DNA of 10,361 bases, from positions 1-10,361 of the forward strand of contig CAIRWJ010000217.1 in assembly GCA_903882245.1 (NCBI GenBank). Reading direction: 5' to 3'. Under the pieces are notes generated by a model. That model did no database searches. It had not been told where the DNA came from and saw nothing but the letters and a program-made list of their open reading frames with translations. Shown piece by piece: positions 1 to 6,684 of this stretch (its first letter is position 1; each line of letters starts with the position of its first letter). The stretch is from an uncultured Microbacteriaceae bacterium (GTDB taxonomy: Bacteria > Actinomycetota > Actinomycetes > Actinomycetales > Microbacteriaceae). The position numbers and the translations under genes are program-made.

Positions 1-400
1 CGGGGTCAATTTCAAAACCGAATCGATCAGAAATTTCGCGAACAAGTTTGCGCGCCGAATCGAGATCGAGCGTATCGAGGACACCCGTGGGCTCATGACC
101 GAGCACTACATTCTCTGCGACGGTGAAGACGGGAATCAACATGAAGTGTTGGTGAACCATCCCAATACCGGCCGTCATGGCATCGCCAGGTCCTTTGAAC
201 TTGCGAACGACACCGTCGAGCTTGATGTCCCCTTCATCGGCCGCGTACAGACCGTAGAGGACGTTCATGAGCGTTGATTTACCCGCTCCGTTTTCTCCCA
301 GAAGAGCGTGAATCTCGCCGGAATTGACCACGAGATTGATGCGGTCGTTGGCGACGAGCGATCCGAATCGTTTGGTGATTCCACGGAGTTCGAGTTTCAT
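1..400 (-). CDS. BMP-type (nucleoside-like) ABC importer ATP-binding protein, 5' part only
   Basis: This is the first 133 residues of an ABC ATPase; the rest lies beyond the left edge. It would power uptake of the ligand captured by the neighbouring BMP lipoprotein. Visible in the translation: a Walker A motif GENGAGKST at residues 35-43 (Lys41), and a Q-loop region GMVHQHFML around Gln84 followed by FTVAENVVLG. The latter is typical of the sugar/nucleoside ATPases of the RbsA/YufO type, which usually carry two fused nucleotide-binding domains. The ATG at 398-400 has an AAGGA ribosome binding site about 8 bases upstream. It lies 78 bp downstream of the lipoprotein gene on the same strand, so the two are probably one transcript with permease genes further on (inference from family organisation). 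Substrate is not proven by the sequence; related systems carry nucleosides, some carry sugars. Confidence 0.9.
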   Translation of the reverse strand, partial: MKLELRGITKRFGSLVANDRINLVVNSGEIHALLGENGAGKSTLMNVLYGLYAADEGDIKLDGVVRKFKGPGDAMTAGIGMVHQHFMLIPVFTVAENVVLGHEPTGVLDTLDLDSARKLVREISDRFGFEIDP

Positions 401-426
401 CTATTCATCCTTGAAGAGAATGGGAC

Positions 427-459
427 GGGGGCCGCCGAGACAGTGTCTCGACGACCCCC
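427..459 (-). other. Strong intercistronic hairpin between lipoprotein and ATPase genes
   Basis: Arms at 427-442 and 444-459 are complementary over 16 positions with two G-U wobbles, so the transcript can form a long GC-rich hairpin (the closing bases leave a 3-5 base loop). On the transcribed minus strand it lies about 20 bases after the lipoprotein stop and about 27 bases before the ATPase start. No U-run follows it, so it is not a classical intrinsic terminator. Its placement just after a binding-protein gene suggests an mRNA stabiliser or partial attenuator that lets the binding protein be made in excess over the transporter (inference). Confidence 0.65.
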
Positions 460-478
460 GACTGTAGCTTTGTACAGC

Positions 479-1552
479 CTAACCGAGCGGGTTGATTGAC
501 CCGTCGATGATGCCGGCCTGAAGTTCTGCCAGCTTGGCTTCAACATCTGCCTGTGCGGTTGCACCGGAGTAGTTGGTGATTGCCGAAAGTGCCGTTCCAC
601 CGTTTTCGAGCGTTCCGAGATAAACGTCACCCGTGAAGGCGCCGCCGTCAATCGCGATCGCCTTGATGATGTCGAACACTGCGAGGGTCATGCGCTTCTC
701 GGCCGAGGTGAGTATCCATTCTGCGTACTCAGGCGAAGTGTTAGCGATGTCCTTGTCGACACCGATCATGCGTCCGTCGATGCCGGCTTCGGTGATGGCT
801 TCGGAGGCTGCACCGAACTGGTCGCCACCAACAGGGAAGAGGACATCGGCGCCGGCTTCAATCTGGCCAGCAGCAATGGTCTTCGAGGTTCCCGAGTTGG
901 GGGTGAAGTCACCGATGAAGTCACCAGTCTCGGTTGCAGGGTCCCAACCAACGACGGTAACTTCTGCCATGTTGTCGGTTCCCCACGCCTTAGCGCCATA
1001 GTAGAAACCGGTCATGAAGTCGGTGACGGCAGGAATCTGCATTCCACCGTAGGTGCCAACAACCTTGGTCGTCGACTGAGCTGCCGCGAGGTAGCCGGCG
1101 AGGTAAGACGACTGGTTCATGGCGTAGTTGACGGGCTTGAGGTTCGTTGCACCGTTCGACCATCCGTCAATCGTGACGAAGTTCATGTCAGGGTTTGCGT
1201 CAGCGGCAACGTTGACTGCGTCGACAAGGTTGAACCCGACAGCGATCGTGATGTCGCAGCCCTGGTCAATCATGGCCTGAAGGTTCGGGGCGAAGTCATC
1301 GGGCGTTGCCGATTCGGCATCCGCAATCTGAACTCCGAGCTCCGCTTCTGACTTCTGGAGACCTTCATAAACCGACTGGTTGAACGACTTGTCGTTCCAC
1401 GAGCCTTCGTCCGACACAGCGCAGGCGAGATAGTCGACCGTTGGTTCGGGTGCTGCGGTTTCGGTGGGTGCTGCGGCACAACCGGTCAGGATGACCGCGG
1501 CTGCGCTCGCAAGTGCGAGCCCAGTCCAGGCACGCGATGTGATGTTCTTCAC
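479..1552 (-). CDS. BMP family ABC transporter substrate-binding lipoprotein
   Basis: Extracytoplasmic receptor that captures a ligand and delivers it to an ABC importer; the characterised members of the BMP/PnrA/Med family bind purine or other nucleosides. The 357-residue protein starts with a lipoprotein signal: basic residues (Lys2, Arg7), a hydrophobic stretch and the lipobox LTGC with Cys25 as the lipid-anchored residue. A linker rich in Ala, Pro, Thr and Glu follows. The mature part opens with the family hallmark SDEGSWNDKSFNQSVYEGL region and later has VGFNLVDAV and PVGGDQFGAA, as expected of a BMP fold; length is normal. The start is GTG (1550-1552) with AGAGGA about 8 bases upstream. 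The ABC ATPase follows downstream on the same strand. The nucleoside assignment rests on family knowledge, not on a residue-level proof here. Confidence 0.92.
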   Translation of the reverse strand: MKNITSRAWTGLALASAAAVILTGCAAAPTETAAPEPTVDYLACAVSDEGSWNDKSFNQSVYEGLQKSEAELGVQIADAESATPDDFAPNLQAMIDQGCDITIAVGFNLVDAVNVAADANPDMNFVTIDGWSNGATNLKPVNYAMNQSSYLAGYLAAAQSTTKVVGTYGGMQIPAVTDFMTGFYYGAKAWGTDNMAEVTVVGWDPATETGDFIGDFTPNSGTSKTIAAGQIEAGADVLFPVGGDQFGAASEAITEAGIDGRMIGVDKDIANTSPEYAEWILTSAEKRMTLAVFDIIKAIAIDGGAFTGDVYLGTLENGGTALSAITNYSGATAQADVEAKLAELQAGIIDGSINPLG

Positions 1553-1623
1553 AGGGTGATTCCTCTCATTGGGTGGTGTGGTCCCAGTCCAGAGGATCCC
1601 GAACTGGCGCCACGAATGTACCC

Positions 1624-1652
1624 ATCATATTGTCGCGGCGGGCGAAACAATA
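1624..1652 (-). promoter_or_regulatory. Candidate promoter for the lipoprotein gene
   Basis: On the minus strand a TATGAT hexamer (1624-1629) matches the -10 consensus in four of six positions including the key TAnnnT. Upstream are TATTGT (1647-1652, 17-base spacer) or TTGTTT (1645-1650, 15-base spacer) as weak -35 elements. This would start transcription near 1616, giving a leader of about 65 bases before the GTG start. The rest of the 1553-1728 gap holds only the inverted repeats at 1668-1723 described in the findings. Seen by eye only. Confidence 0.4.
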
Positions 1653-1728
1653 GATTTCCGCGGTAAAGCCGCAAAAACATCCTCGAATCGTTGTCCATTC
1701 GGATTTTTCGACGAATTTGCGGCAACGG

Positions 1729-2844
1729 TTAGAGAAGCGCGTCATCTCCTGACTGGCGAATCTGTTCGACGATGTCTTTGACACGTTGCGCGTGGGCGGC
1801 CGTCGTGACGAGAAGCGCGTCGGGTGTGTCGACAACGACGATGTCCTTGACACCAATGAGCGAAATCAGTCGCTTCGTATGCGACACGACGACCCCACTG
1901 GAACCCTGGTTCAGGACACGCGTGTTTTCACCAAGCGTTGCCAGCACGTTTGCTCGGCCATTTGTGTGAAGCCTGGCCAGCGACGCGAAGTCGCCGACGT
2001 CGTCCCACTGAAAGTCCCCGGGAATGACGGCGAGACGGCCGTGTTCTGCCGCGGGTTCGGCGATGGAGTAGTCAATGGCGACCTTGGGGATTGTCGGCCA
2101 CACGCGCTCCAGAACCGCGGAGCGTTCTGGGGTGTCCCACGCGTCGGCGACCTCGTCGATGGGGTCGGCCACATCCGGTCGATTCGCGCGAAGTTCTTCG
2201 AGCAGAACGCTCGCCTTCGCAATAAACATTCCTGCGTTCCACAAGTGAGTGTCACCCTCGACATATTCGGTCGCTTTGTCCGCGCTGGGCTTTTCGACAA
2301 AACGAACCACCCGATGCGCATGGGGTGCTGCAGGAACGTCCAGCGCGTCGCCCGATTCGATATACCCGAACGCAGTCGACGGCGACGTCGGGCGAATCCC
2401 AATCGTCACAATGTACCCGGCCGCTGCGGTGGCAATCGCTTCGTTCACTGCCGCAATAAAGCGGCGTTGGTCATCAATAACGTGGTCCGCAGCGAACGAA
2501 CCGATAATCGCATCGGGGTTTCGCCGAACGAGTATCGCGGCGGCGAGCCCAATCGCGGCGGTCGAATCCTTCGGGGACGGCTCAAGCAGCGTGTTGTCCG
2601 CCGTGAGCATGGGAAGTTCGTGAGCAACGGCCTCCGCGTGCGTCTTCCCGCACACCACAACAATGTTGTCTCCAGCGATGGGTTCGAGCCGGTCCCACGT
2701 TTCGACGAGGAGGCTTCGACCGCTTCCGGTGAGGTCGTGAAGGAATTTCGGGGCGTCGGCACGCGACAACGGCCACAGCCGCGAACCGACTCCACCCGCA
2801 GGAATAACTGCGTAAAAGTTAGCTTCGCGATGTGAGCTCGTCAT
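1729..2844 (-). CDS. manC: Mannose-1-phosphate guanylyltransferase (GDP-mannose pyrophosphorylase)
   Basis: Makes GDP-mannose from mannose 1-phosphate and GTP in the cytoplasm. In actinobacteria GDP-mannose feeds mannosylated lipids, lipoglycans and glycoproteins. The 371-residue protein has the nucleotidyltransferase signature AGGVGSRLWPLSR (residues 16-28) and the PKFL that follows (32-35), FAADHVI as the metal/nucleotide aspartate region, FVEKP at 182-186 and WNAGMF around 202-207, then IDYSIAEPA and FQWDDVGDF near the C-terminus. It is the short single-domain form, without the fused phosphomannose isomerase domain of longer ManC proteins. I chose ATG 2842-2844; a longer in-frame start at 2916 would run across the divergent promoter and into sdhC, and the added residues do not look like the family. 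No clear Shine-Dalgarno precedes 2844, and a TAGGCT box lies only 7 bases upstream, so the mRNA may be leaderless. Confidence 0.9.
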   Translation of the reverse strand: MTSSHREANFYAVIPAGGVGSRLWPLSRADAPKFLHDLTGSGRSLLVETWDRLEPIAGDNIVVVCGKTHAEAVAHELPMLTADNTLLEPSPKDSTAAIGLAAAILVRRNPDAIIGSFAADHVIDDQRRFIAAVNEAIATAAAGYIVTIGIRPTSPSTAFGYIESGDALDVPAAPHAHRVVRFVEKPSADKATEYVEGDTHLWNAGMFIAKASVLLEELRANRPDVADPIDEVADAWDTPERSAVLERVWPTIPKVAIDYSIAEPAAEHGRLAVIPGDFQWDDVGDFASLARLHTNGRANVLATLGENTRVLNQGSSGVVVSHTKRLISLIGVKDIVVVDTPDALLVTTAAHAQRVKDIVEQIRQSGDDALL

Positions 2845-2851
2845 GTCCGAC

Positions 2852-2857
2852 AGCCTA
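2852..2857 (-). promoter_or_regulatory. Candidate -10 box for a leaderless manC transcript
   Basis: On the minus strand TAGGCT (TAnnnT type) ends 7 bases before the manC ATG, and no purine-rich ribosome binding site lies between. That spacing would put the transcription start at or next to the A of ATG, the arrangement of leaderless mRNAs that are common in actinobacteria. The -35 region is weak (TTGGTC with a 19-base spacer). Inference from spacing only. Confidence 0.35.
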
Positions 2858-2868
2858 CGCGAGGGGGT

Positions 2869-2874
2869 TAGACT
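2869..2874 (+). promoter_or_regulatory. Candidate -10 box for the sdh operon
   Basis: TAGACT fits the actinobacterial TAnnnT -10 pattern and lies 35 bases before the sdhC start, leaving room for a short leader that carries the AGGAGG ribosome binding site. The -35 region is not recognisable and would fall at about 2846-2851, on top of the manC start and its -10 box. The divergent promoters would therefore overlap. Confidence 0.35.
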
Positions 2875-2896
2875 GGGACCAAATTGTTCGTGCTCC

Positions 2897-2902
2897 AGGA
2901 GG
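2897..2902 (+). promoter_or_regulatory. Ribosome binding site that fixes the sdhC start
   Basis: A perfect AGGAGG Shine-Dalgarno lies 7 bases before TTG at 2910. It decides in favour of the TTG start over the in-frame ATG at 2832, which lies inside manC and has no comparable site. Confidence 0.8.
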
Positions 2903-2909
2903 AATCGAG

Positions 2910-3311
2910 TTGTCAATCAAAACCCCCAGCAAACCGAAAACCGTGTTTCGAGGGACGCTCTATCGCGGACACGAGGGCATGTGGTCGTGGGTACTTCACC
3001 GAATCACCGGAATCGCAATTTATTTCTTTCTGTTGGTCCACGTTCTCGACACGGCGACCGTTCGTCTCGATCCCGAGCTATATAACGCGGTCATGGCGTC
3101 GTACAAAACTCCGATCATGGGTCTGGGCGAAGCTGCACTCGTCGCCGCCATCGTGTTCCACGCGTTCAACGGGCTGCGAATCATTCTGGTTGACATGACC
3201 GCCTGGGCGTCGAGACATCACCGTACTTTGTTTTACGGCGTTCTCGTGTTGTGGGCCGTAGTCATGATTGCCTTTCTCCCCCGTCACCTCATGCACGTCT
3301 TTGGAGGCTAA
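2910..3311 (+). CDS. sdhC: Succinate dehydrogenase cytochrome b556 membrane subunit
   Basis: One of the two membrane anchors of succinate dehydrogenase (complex II); with SdhD it holds heme b and the quinone site that receive electrons from SdhAB. The 133-residue protein starts at TTG 2910 after a perfect AGGAGG. It has the family's SWVLHRITG near residues 26-34 (Ser26 and Arg31 at the quinone-site position) and three hydrophobic helices, at about 33-46, 70-94 and 109-126. The second carries HAFNGLR with His84, at the position of the heme ligand in the well-studied enterobacterial SdhC. First gene of sdhCDAB; sdhD starts 2 bases after its stop. The short SdhC with an SdhD of similar size resembles the two-anchor type of actinobacterial enzyme rather than the single-subunit cytochrome b type. 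Confidence 0.93.
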   Translation: MSIKTPSKPKTVFRGTLYRGHEGMWSWVLHRITGIAIYFFLLVHVLDTATVRLDPELYNAVMASYKTPIMGLGEAALVAAIVFHAFNGLRIILVDMTAWASRHHRTLFYGVLVLWAVVMIAFLPRHLMHVFGG

Positions 3312-3313
3312 TC

Positions 3314-3715
3314 GTGAAATTCTTCCGATTCGATCGCCTCGCATGGATTTTTATGCGCGTCTCTGGGTTCCTTCTGATTGGGCTGATTTTCACCCACCTC
3401 ATCGTCAATCTCATGCAAGACGGTGGCGTCAAGGCAATCGACTTCGCCTTCGTTGCTGGAAAACTCGCGAACCCGTTCTGGCAGTGGTTCGACGTCACCC
3501 TGTTGTGGCTGGCACTCATTCACGGAAGCAACGGGATGCGAGTCGTTATTGACGACTACGTTTACCGCACTGGAGTAAAGCGTTTTTTGCTTGTGTCCCT
3601 CGTCATCTCGACCACCACATTGATTGTTCTCGGAACGCTCGTCATTTTCACGCTCGACCCCTGTCCCGTGGGTTCACCCGCGGACCTGCTTCCCTCGTTC
3701 TGCCCCGCCGGCTGA
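3314..3715 (+). CDS. sdhD: Succinate dehydrogenase hydrophobic membrane anchor subunit
   Basis: Second membrane anchor of complex II. The 133-residue protein has three predicted transmembrane helices (about 15-34, 58-80 and 90-113). The motif HGSNGMRVVIDDY at 70-82 has His70 as the likely second heme ligand, and Asp81-Tyr82 match the pair that borders the quinone pocket in known SdhD proteins. The start is GTG 3314 with GGAGG at 3303-3307, located inside the end of sdhC, so translation is likely coupled. A longer in-frame start at 3251 lies inside sdhC and lacks family support. A Pro- and Cys-containing tail (residues 118-133) follows the last helix and is of no recognised function. Confidence 0.92.
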   Translation: MKFFRFDRLAWIFMRVSGFLLIGLIFTHLIVNLMQDGGVKAIDFAFVAGKLANPFWQWFDVTLLWLALIHGSNGMRVVIDDYVYRTGVKRFLLVSLVISTTTLIVLGTLVIFTLDPCPVGSPADLLPSFCPAG

Positions 3716-3736
3716 CATATACATAAGGAGTTAACC

Positions 3737-5485
3737 GTGACCACGGTTCATCATCACGAGTACGACGTTGTCATTGTTGGAGCCGGTGGCGCTGGCATGC
3801 GCGCCGCCATCGAATCGGCTCCTCACGCCAAGACCGCCGTTATCACCAAGTTGTACCCGACGCGGTCGCACACCGGAGCAGCGCAGGGTGGAATGGCCGC
3901 AGCGCTAGCAAACGTCGAAGAAGATTCGTGGGAATGGCACACCTTCGACACCGTCAAGGGCGGGGACTACCTCGTCGACCAAGACGCAGCCGAGATCCTT
4001 GCCAGAGAAGCAATCGACGCAATCATCGACCTCGAGAACATGGGCCTTCCGTTCAACCGAACGCCCGACGGAAAGATCGACCAGCGACGTTTTGGTGGCC
4101 ATACTCGCGACCACGGAAAAGCGCCGGTTCGCCGTGCCTGTTACGCCGCAGACCGAACTGGCCACATGATTTTGCAGACGCTGTTTCAAAACTGCACCAA
4201 ACTCGGCGTCGAGTTCTACAACGAGTTTTATGTTCTCGACCTCGTCCTCACGGAAGAAAAGGGCAAGACGCGCACGAGCGGGGTCGTCGCCTACGAACTT
4301 TCGACCGGTGACATTCACGTTTTCAATGCAACGTCCGTCATCTTTGCGACGGGCGGCTTCGGAAAAATGTTCAAAACCACCTCGAACGCCCACACCTTGA
4401 CCGGTGACGGCGTGGGGATCGTGTGGCGTAAGGGCATCCCGCTCGAGGACATGGAGTTCTTCCAATTCCACCCGACCGGACTTGCCGGTTTGGGAATCCT
4501 CTTGACCGAGGGTGCGCGCGGCGAAGGAGCGATCCTGCGTAATGCGAGCGGTGAACGCTTTATGGAACGCTACGCCCCAACGATTAAAGACCTGGCTCCG
4601 CGAGACATCATTTCCCGCTGCATGGTGCAAGAAGTTGCCGAAGGCCGAGGCGCTGGACCGAACAAGGACTACGTCCTTCTCGACTGCACCCACCTCGGCG
4701 CCGAGGTCCTCGAGACCAAATTGCCGGACATCACCGAGTTCGCTCGAACCTACTTGGGCGTCGACCCGGTTACCGAACCAGTTCCCGTCATGCCGACGGC
4801 GCACTATGCGATGGGTGGAATCCCAACCACCACCGATGCCGAAGTCCTTCTCAACAACACGACGGTGATCCCCGGGCTCTACGCGGCGGGCGAATGTGCC
4901 TGCGTTTCCGTCCACGGTTCGAACCGTCTTGGAACGAATTCGCTACTCGACATCAATGTCTTCGGAAAGCGTGCCGGTCGCAATGCCGCCGCCTACGCCA
5001 ACAAGGCGAAACGCCCCGCGCTTCCTAAGGGCACAGAAACGTTCGTCGTCGAGCTAATCGAAAAGATGCGCACCGCGGACGGTTCGGAAAATGTTGCAGC
5101 AATTCGCAAGGAACTGCAACTCGAAATGGACCGCAACGCCCAGGTGTTCCGCACCGAGGAATCTCTCTCTCACGCCCAAAAAATCATTGAGGGGCTCCGG
5201 AAACGATATGAAAAGGTTGGCATCCACGACCGAGGCCAGCGATTCAATACCGACCTACTCGAAGCCATCGAACTCGGGTTCCTGCTCGACCTCGCCGAGG
5301 TTGTCGTTGTGTCGGCCCGCAACCGCAAGGAAAGTCGGGGCGGGCACATGCGCGACGATTTCCCCGACCGCGATGACAAGAAGTACATGAAGCACACGAT
5401 GGCCTACAAGAAGGGTGAGAAAATCGCACTCGATTGGAAGCCCGTCGTCATCACGAACTACCCACCCATGGAGAGGAAGTACTAA
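3737..5485 (+). CDS. sdhA: Succinate dehydrogenase flavoprotein subunit
   Basis: Catalytic subunit that oxidises succinate to fumarate and passes electrons to FAD. The 582-residue length is typical. Seen: the dinucleotide-binding GAGGAGMRAA at 15-24; SHTGAAQGG with His45, the residue that covalently binds FAD; HTRDHGKAPVRR at 122-133; FHPTG with His245; PRD with Arg289, matching the catalytic proton-shuttle arginine; PTAHYAMGG with His356; AAGE at 383-386; and NRLGTNSLLD with the substrate-binding Arg397. All active-site residues are present, so the enzyme should be active. The start is GTG 3737 with AAGGAG 6 bases upstream, 21 bp after sdhD. Its stop overlaps the sdhB start by one base (TAATG). 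Fumarate reductase is a homologous alternative, but the sdhCDAB order favours succinate dehydrogenase. Confidence 0.97.
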   Translation: MTTVHHHEYDVVIVGAGGAGMRAAIESAPHAKTAVITKLYPTRSHTGAAQGGMAAALANVEEDSWEWHTFDTVKGGDYLVDQDAAEILAREAIDAIIDLENMGLPFNRTPDGKIDQRRFGGHTRDHGKAPVRRACYAADRTGHMILQTLFQNCTKLGVEFYNEFYVLDLVLTEEKGKTRTSGVVAYELSTGDIHVFNATSVIFATGGFGKMFKTTSNAHTLTGDGVGIVWRKGIPLEDMEFFQFHPTGLAGLGILLTEGARGEGAILRNASGERFMERYAPTIKDLAPRDIISRCMVQEVAEGRGAGPNKDYVLLDCTHLGAEVLETKLPDITEFARTYLGVDPVTEPVPVMPTAHYAMGGIPTTTDAEVLLNNTTVIPGLYAAGECACVSVHGSNRLGTNSLLDINVFGKRAGRNAAAYANKAKRPALPKGTETFVVELIEKMRTADGSENVAAIRKELQLEMDRNAQVFRTEESLSHAQKIIEGLRKRYEKVGIHDRGQRFNTDLLEAIELGFLLDLAEVVVVSARNRKESRGGHMRDDFPDRDDKKYMKHTMAYKKGEKIALDWKPVVITNYPPMERKY

Positions 5486-6216
5486 TGCCCGAACTCGGCG
5501 TGGTGCAATCGTTCACCGTTACCTTCATCGTTCGACGCTTCAACCCAGAAACCGACCAGGAACCGTACTGGCAGGATTTTGACGTCGACATGTATTCGAC
5601 AGACCGAGTCCTCGACGGTCTCCACAAGATCAAGTGGGAACAGGACGGTTCGTTGTCGTTCCGTCGTTCGTGTGCGCACGGCATTTGCGGCTCGGATGCG
5701 ATGCGCATCAACGGTCGCAACCGGCTCGCGTGCAAGACCCTCATCAAGGACCTCGACATAAGCAAGCCCGTTTATGTCGAAGCAATCAAGGGTTTGCCTC
5801 TCGAAAAAGACCTCATCGTTGACATGGAGCCGTTCTTCGCCGCCTATCGCGAGGTCCAGCCGTTCCTGCAGTCGACGTCAACGCCGGATAAGGAAAACAT
5901 CCAGTCCCCCGAGCAGCGCGCCCGTTTCGATGACACGACCAAGTGCATCCTCTGCGCCGCCTGCACAACGTCGTGCCCCGTCTTCTGGACGGATGGTCAG
6001 TACTTCGGCCCGGCCGCCATTGTCGCTGCGCACCGCTTCATTTTTGACTCGCGTGACGAAGCCGCCCAGGTTCGCCTCGACATTCTGAACTCAAAAGAAG
6101 GCGTGTGGCGTTGCCGCACCACCTTCAACTGCACCGAGGCGTGCCCCCGTGGCATCGAAATCACCAAAGCAATCTCAGAGGTCAAGCAAGCCACGATAAG
6201 CGGCGTCCGCCGCTAA
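5485..6216 (+). CDS. sdhB: Succinate dehydrogenase iron-sulfur subunit
   Basis: Carries electrons from the flavin of SdhA through three iron-sulfur clusters to the membrane quinone site. The 243-residue protein has the [2Fe-2S] ligands Cys63, Cys68, Asp71 and Cys83; aspartate in the third place is also found in other bacterial SdhB proteins. The CILCAACTTSCP block gives Cys154, Cys157, Cys160 and Cys164. CRTTFNCTEACP gives Cys210, Cys216 and Cys220. By family pattern the [4Fe-4S] cluster uses 154/157/160/220 and the [3Fe-4S] cluster 164/210/216. ATG 5485 overlaps the sdhA stop and has GAGAGGA at 5471-5477. Length is normal. An upstream in-frame start at 5434 lies within sdhA and is not needed. 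Confidence 0.97.
   Translation: MPELGVVQSFTVTFIVRRFNPETDQEPYWQDFDVDMYSTDRVLDGLHKIKWEQDGSLSFRRSCAHGICGSDAMRINGRNRLACKTLIKDLDISKPVYVEAIKGLPLEKDLIVDMEPFFAAYREVQPFLQSTSTPDKENIQSPEQRARFDDTTKCILCAACTTSCPVFWTDGQYFGPAAIVAAHRFIFDSRDEAAQVRLDILNSKEGVWRCRTTFNCTEACPRGIEITKAISEVKQATISGVRR
6199..6214 (+). other. Small GC-rich hairpin over the sdhB stop
   Basis: AGCGGC (6199-6204) and GCCGCT (6209-6214) form a perfect 6-bp stem with a GTCC loop, covering the last codons of sdhB and ending at its stop codon. Only a weak U-containing tail (AAGTTGTGTG) follows, so it is not a convincing terminator. It could lower expression of the downstream PTS genes or protect the 3' end of the sdh message (inference). Confidence 0.35.
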
Positions 6217-6231
6217 GTTGTGTGACCGACT

Positions 6232-6684
6232 GTGCTGAGGTTGCCCATCACCACCCCCAGCCTTGTCGTTATTGATTCTGCGTCGACGACGAAGGATCAG
6301 ATCATTCGCGAACTCGCCGCGCGGCTGCAGGCCGAAGGCCGCGTCACCGATATTGACTCCTTCGTCGCTGACGTTGTCCGGCGCGAAGAAATTCTGGCGA
6401 CCGGCATTCAGGGCGGAATCGGAATTCCGCACGCACGAAGTGCCAGCGTTACAACCCCGTCGGTTGCCGTTGCCACTAGTGCCACCGGGATTCCTTTCGG
6501 TTCGCCTGATGGTCCGGCCCACCTCATCTTCCTGATTGCCGCGCCAACCGACACGGACGACAGCCACCTCCAGATTCTCGCCGCAATTGCTCGTCAGGTC
6601 ACTCGTGAGGACTTTCGCGATGCACTCCAAACCGCGACGGAACCTGGTTTTATCGCAGACATAATGTCGAAAGAGGTCCAATAG
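6232..6684 (+). CDS. PTS fructose-type EIIA domain protein (stand-alone)
   Basis: Phosphocarrier domain that takes a phosphate from HPr onto a histidine and hands it to EIIB in a phosphotransferase system. The 150-residue protein is almost exactly one EIIA domain of the fructose/mannitol family. GIQGGIGIPHARS ends in the phosphorylation motif with His67, preceded by the usual early LVVID and AARLQAEGRVTD segments. In most fructose permeases this domain is fused to EIIB and EIIC; here it stands alone. It begins 15 bp after sdhB with no clear promoter, so it is probably read from the sdh transcript. The start is uncertain: GTG 6232 has no good ribosome binding site, and TTG 6241 directly follows CTGAGG. 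A regulatory PtsN-like role is possible, since PtsN belongs to the same domain family. Confidence 0.88.
   Translation: MLRLPITTPSLVVIDSASTTKDQIIRELAARLQAEGRVTDIDSFVADVVRREEILATGIQGGIGIPHARSASVTTPSVAVATSATGIPFGSPDGPAHLIFLIAAPTDTDDSHLQILAAIARQVTREDFRDALQTATEPGFIADIMSKEVQ

Noticed and set aside
1786..2835. Long open frame of 349 codons on the plus strand
   Set aside because: It lies antisense to manC. The protein is rich in Arg and Asn with no recognisable domain, while manC has clear family motifs; the frame is open only because of GC bias.
2845..2916. N-terminal extension of manC to an ATG at 2916
   Set aside because: It would overlap the sdhC start and fill the whole divergent promoter region; the added 24 residues do not match the family, and the ATG at 2844 places the nucleotide motif at the normal distance from the N-terminus.
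3666..3683. Hairpin CCGTGGG/CCCGCGG with a TTCA loop, as a possible terminator
   Set aside because: It lies within sdhD coding sequence with no U-run after it, and sdhA follows with its own good ribosome binding site; probably incidental to GC-rich codons.
3905..4915. Open frame of 336 codons on the minus strand
   Set aside because: Antisense to sdhA, whose FAD and active-site residues are all intact; no motif in the reverse translation.
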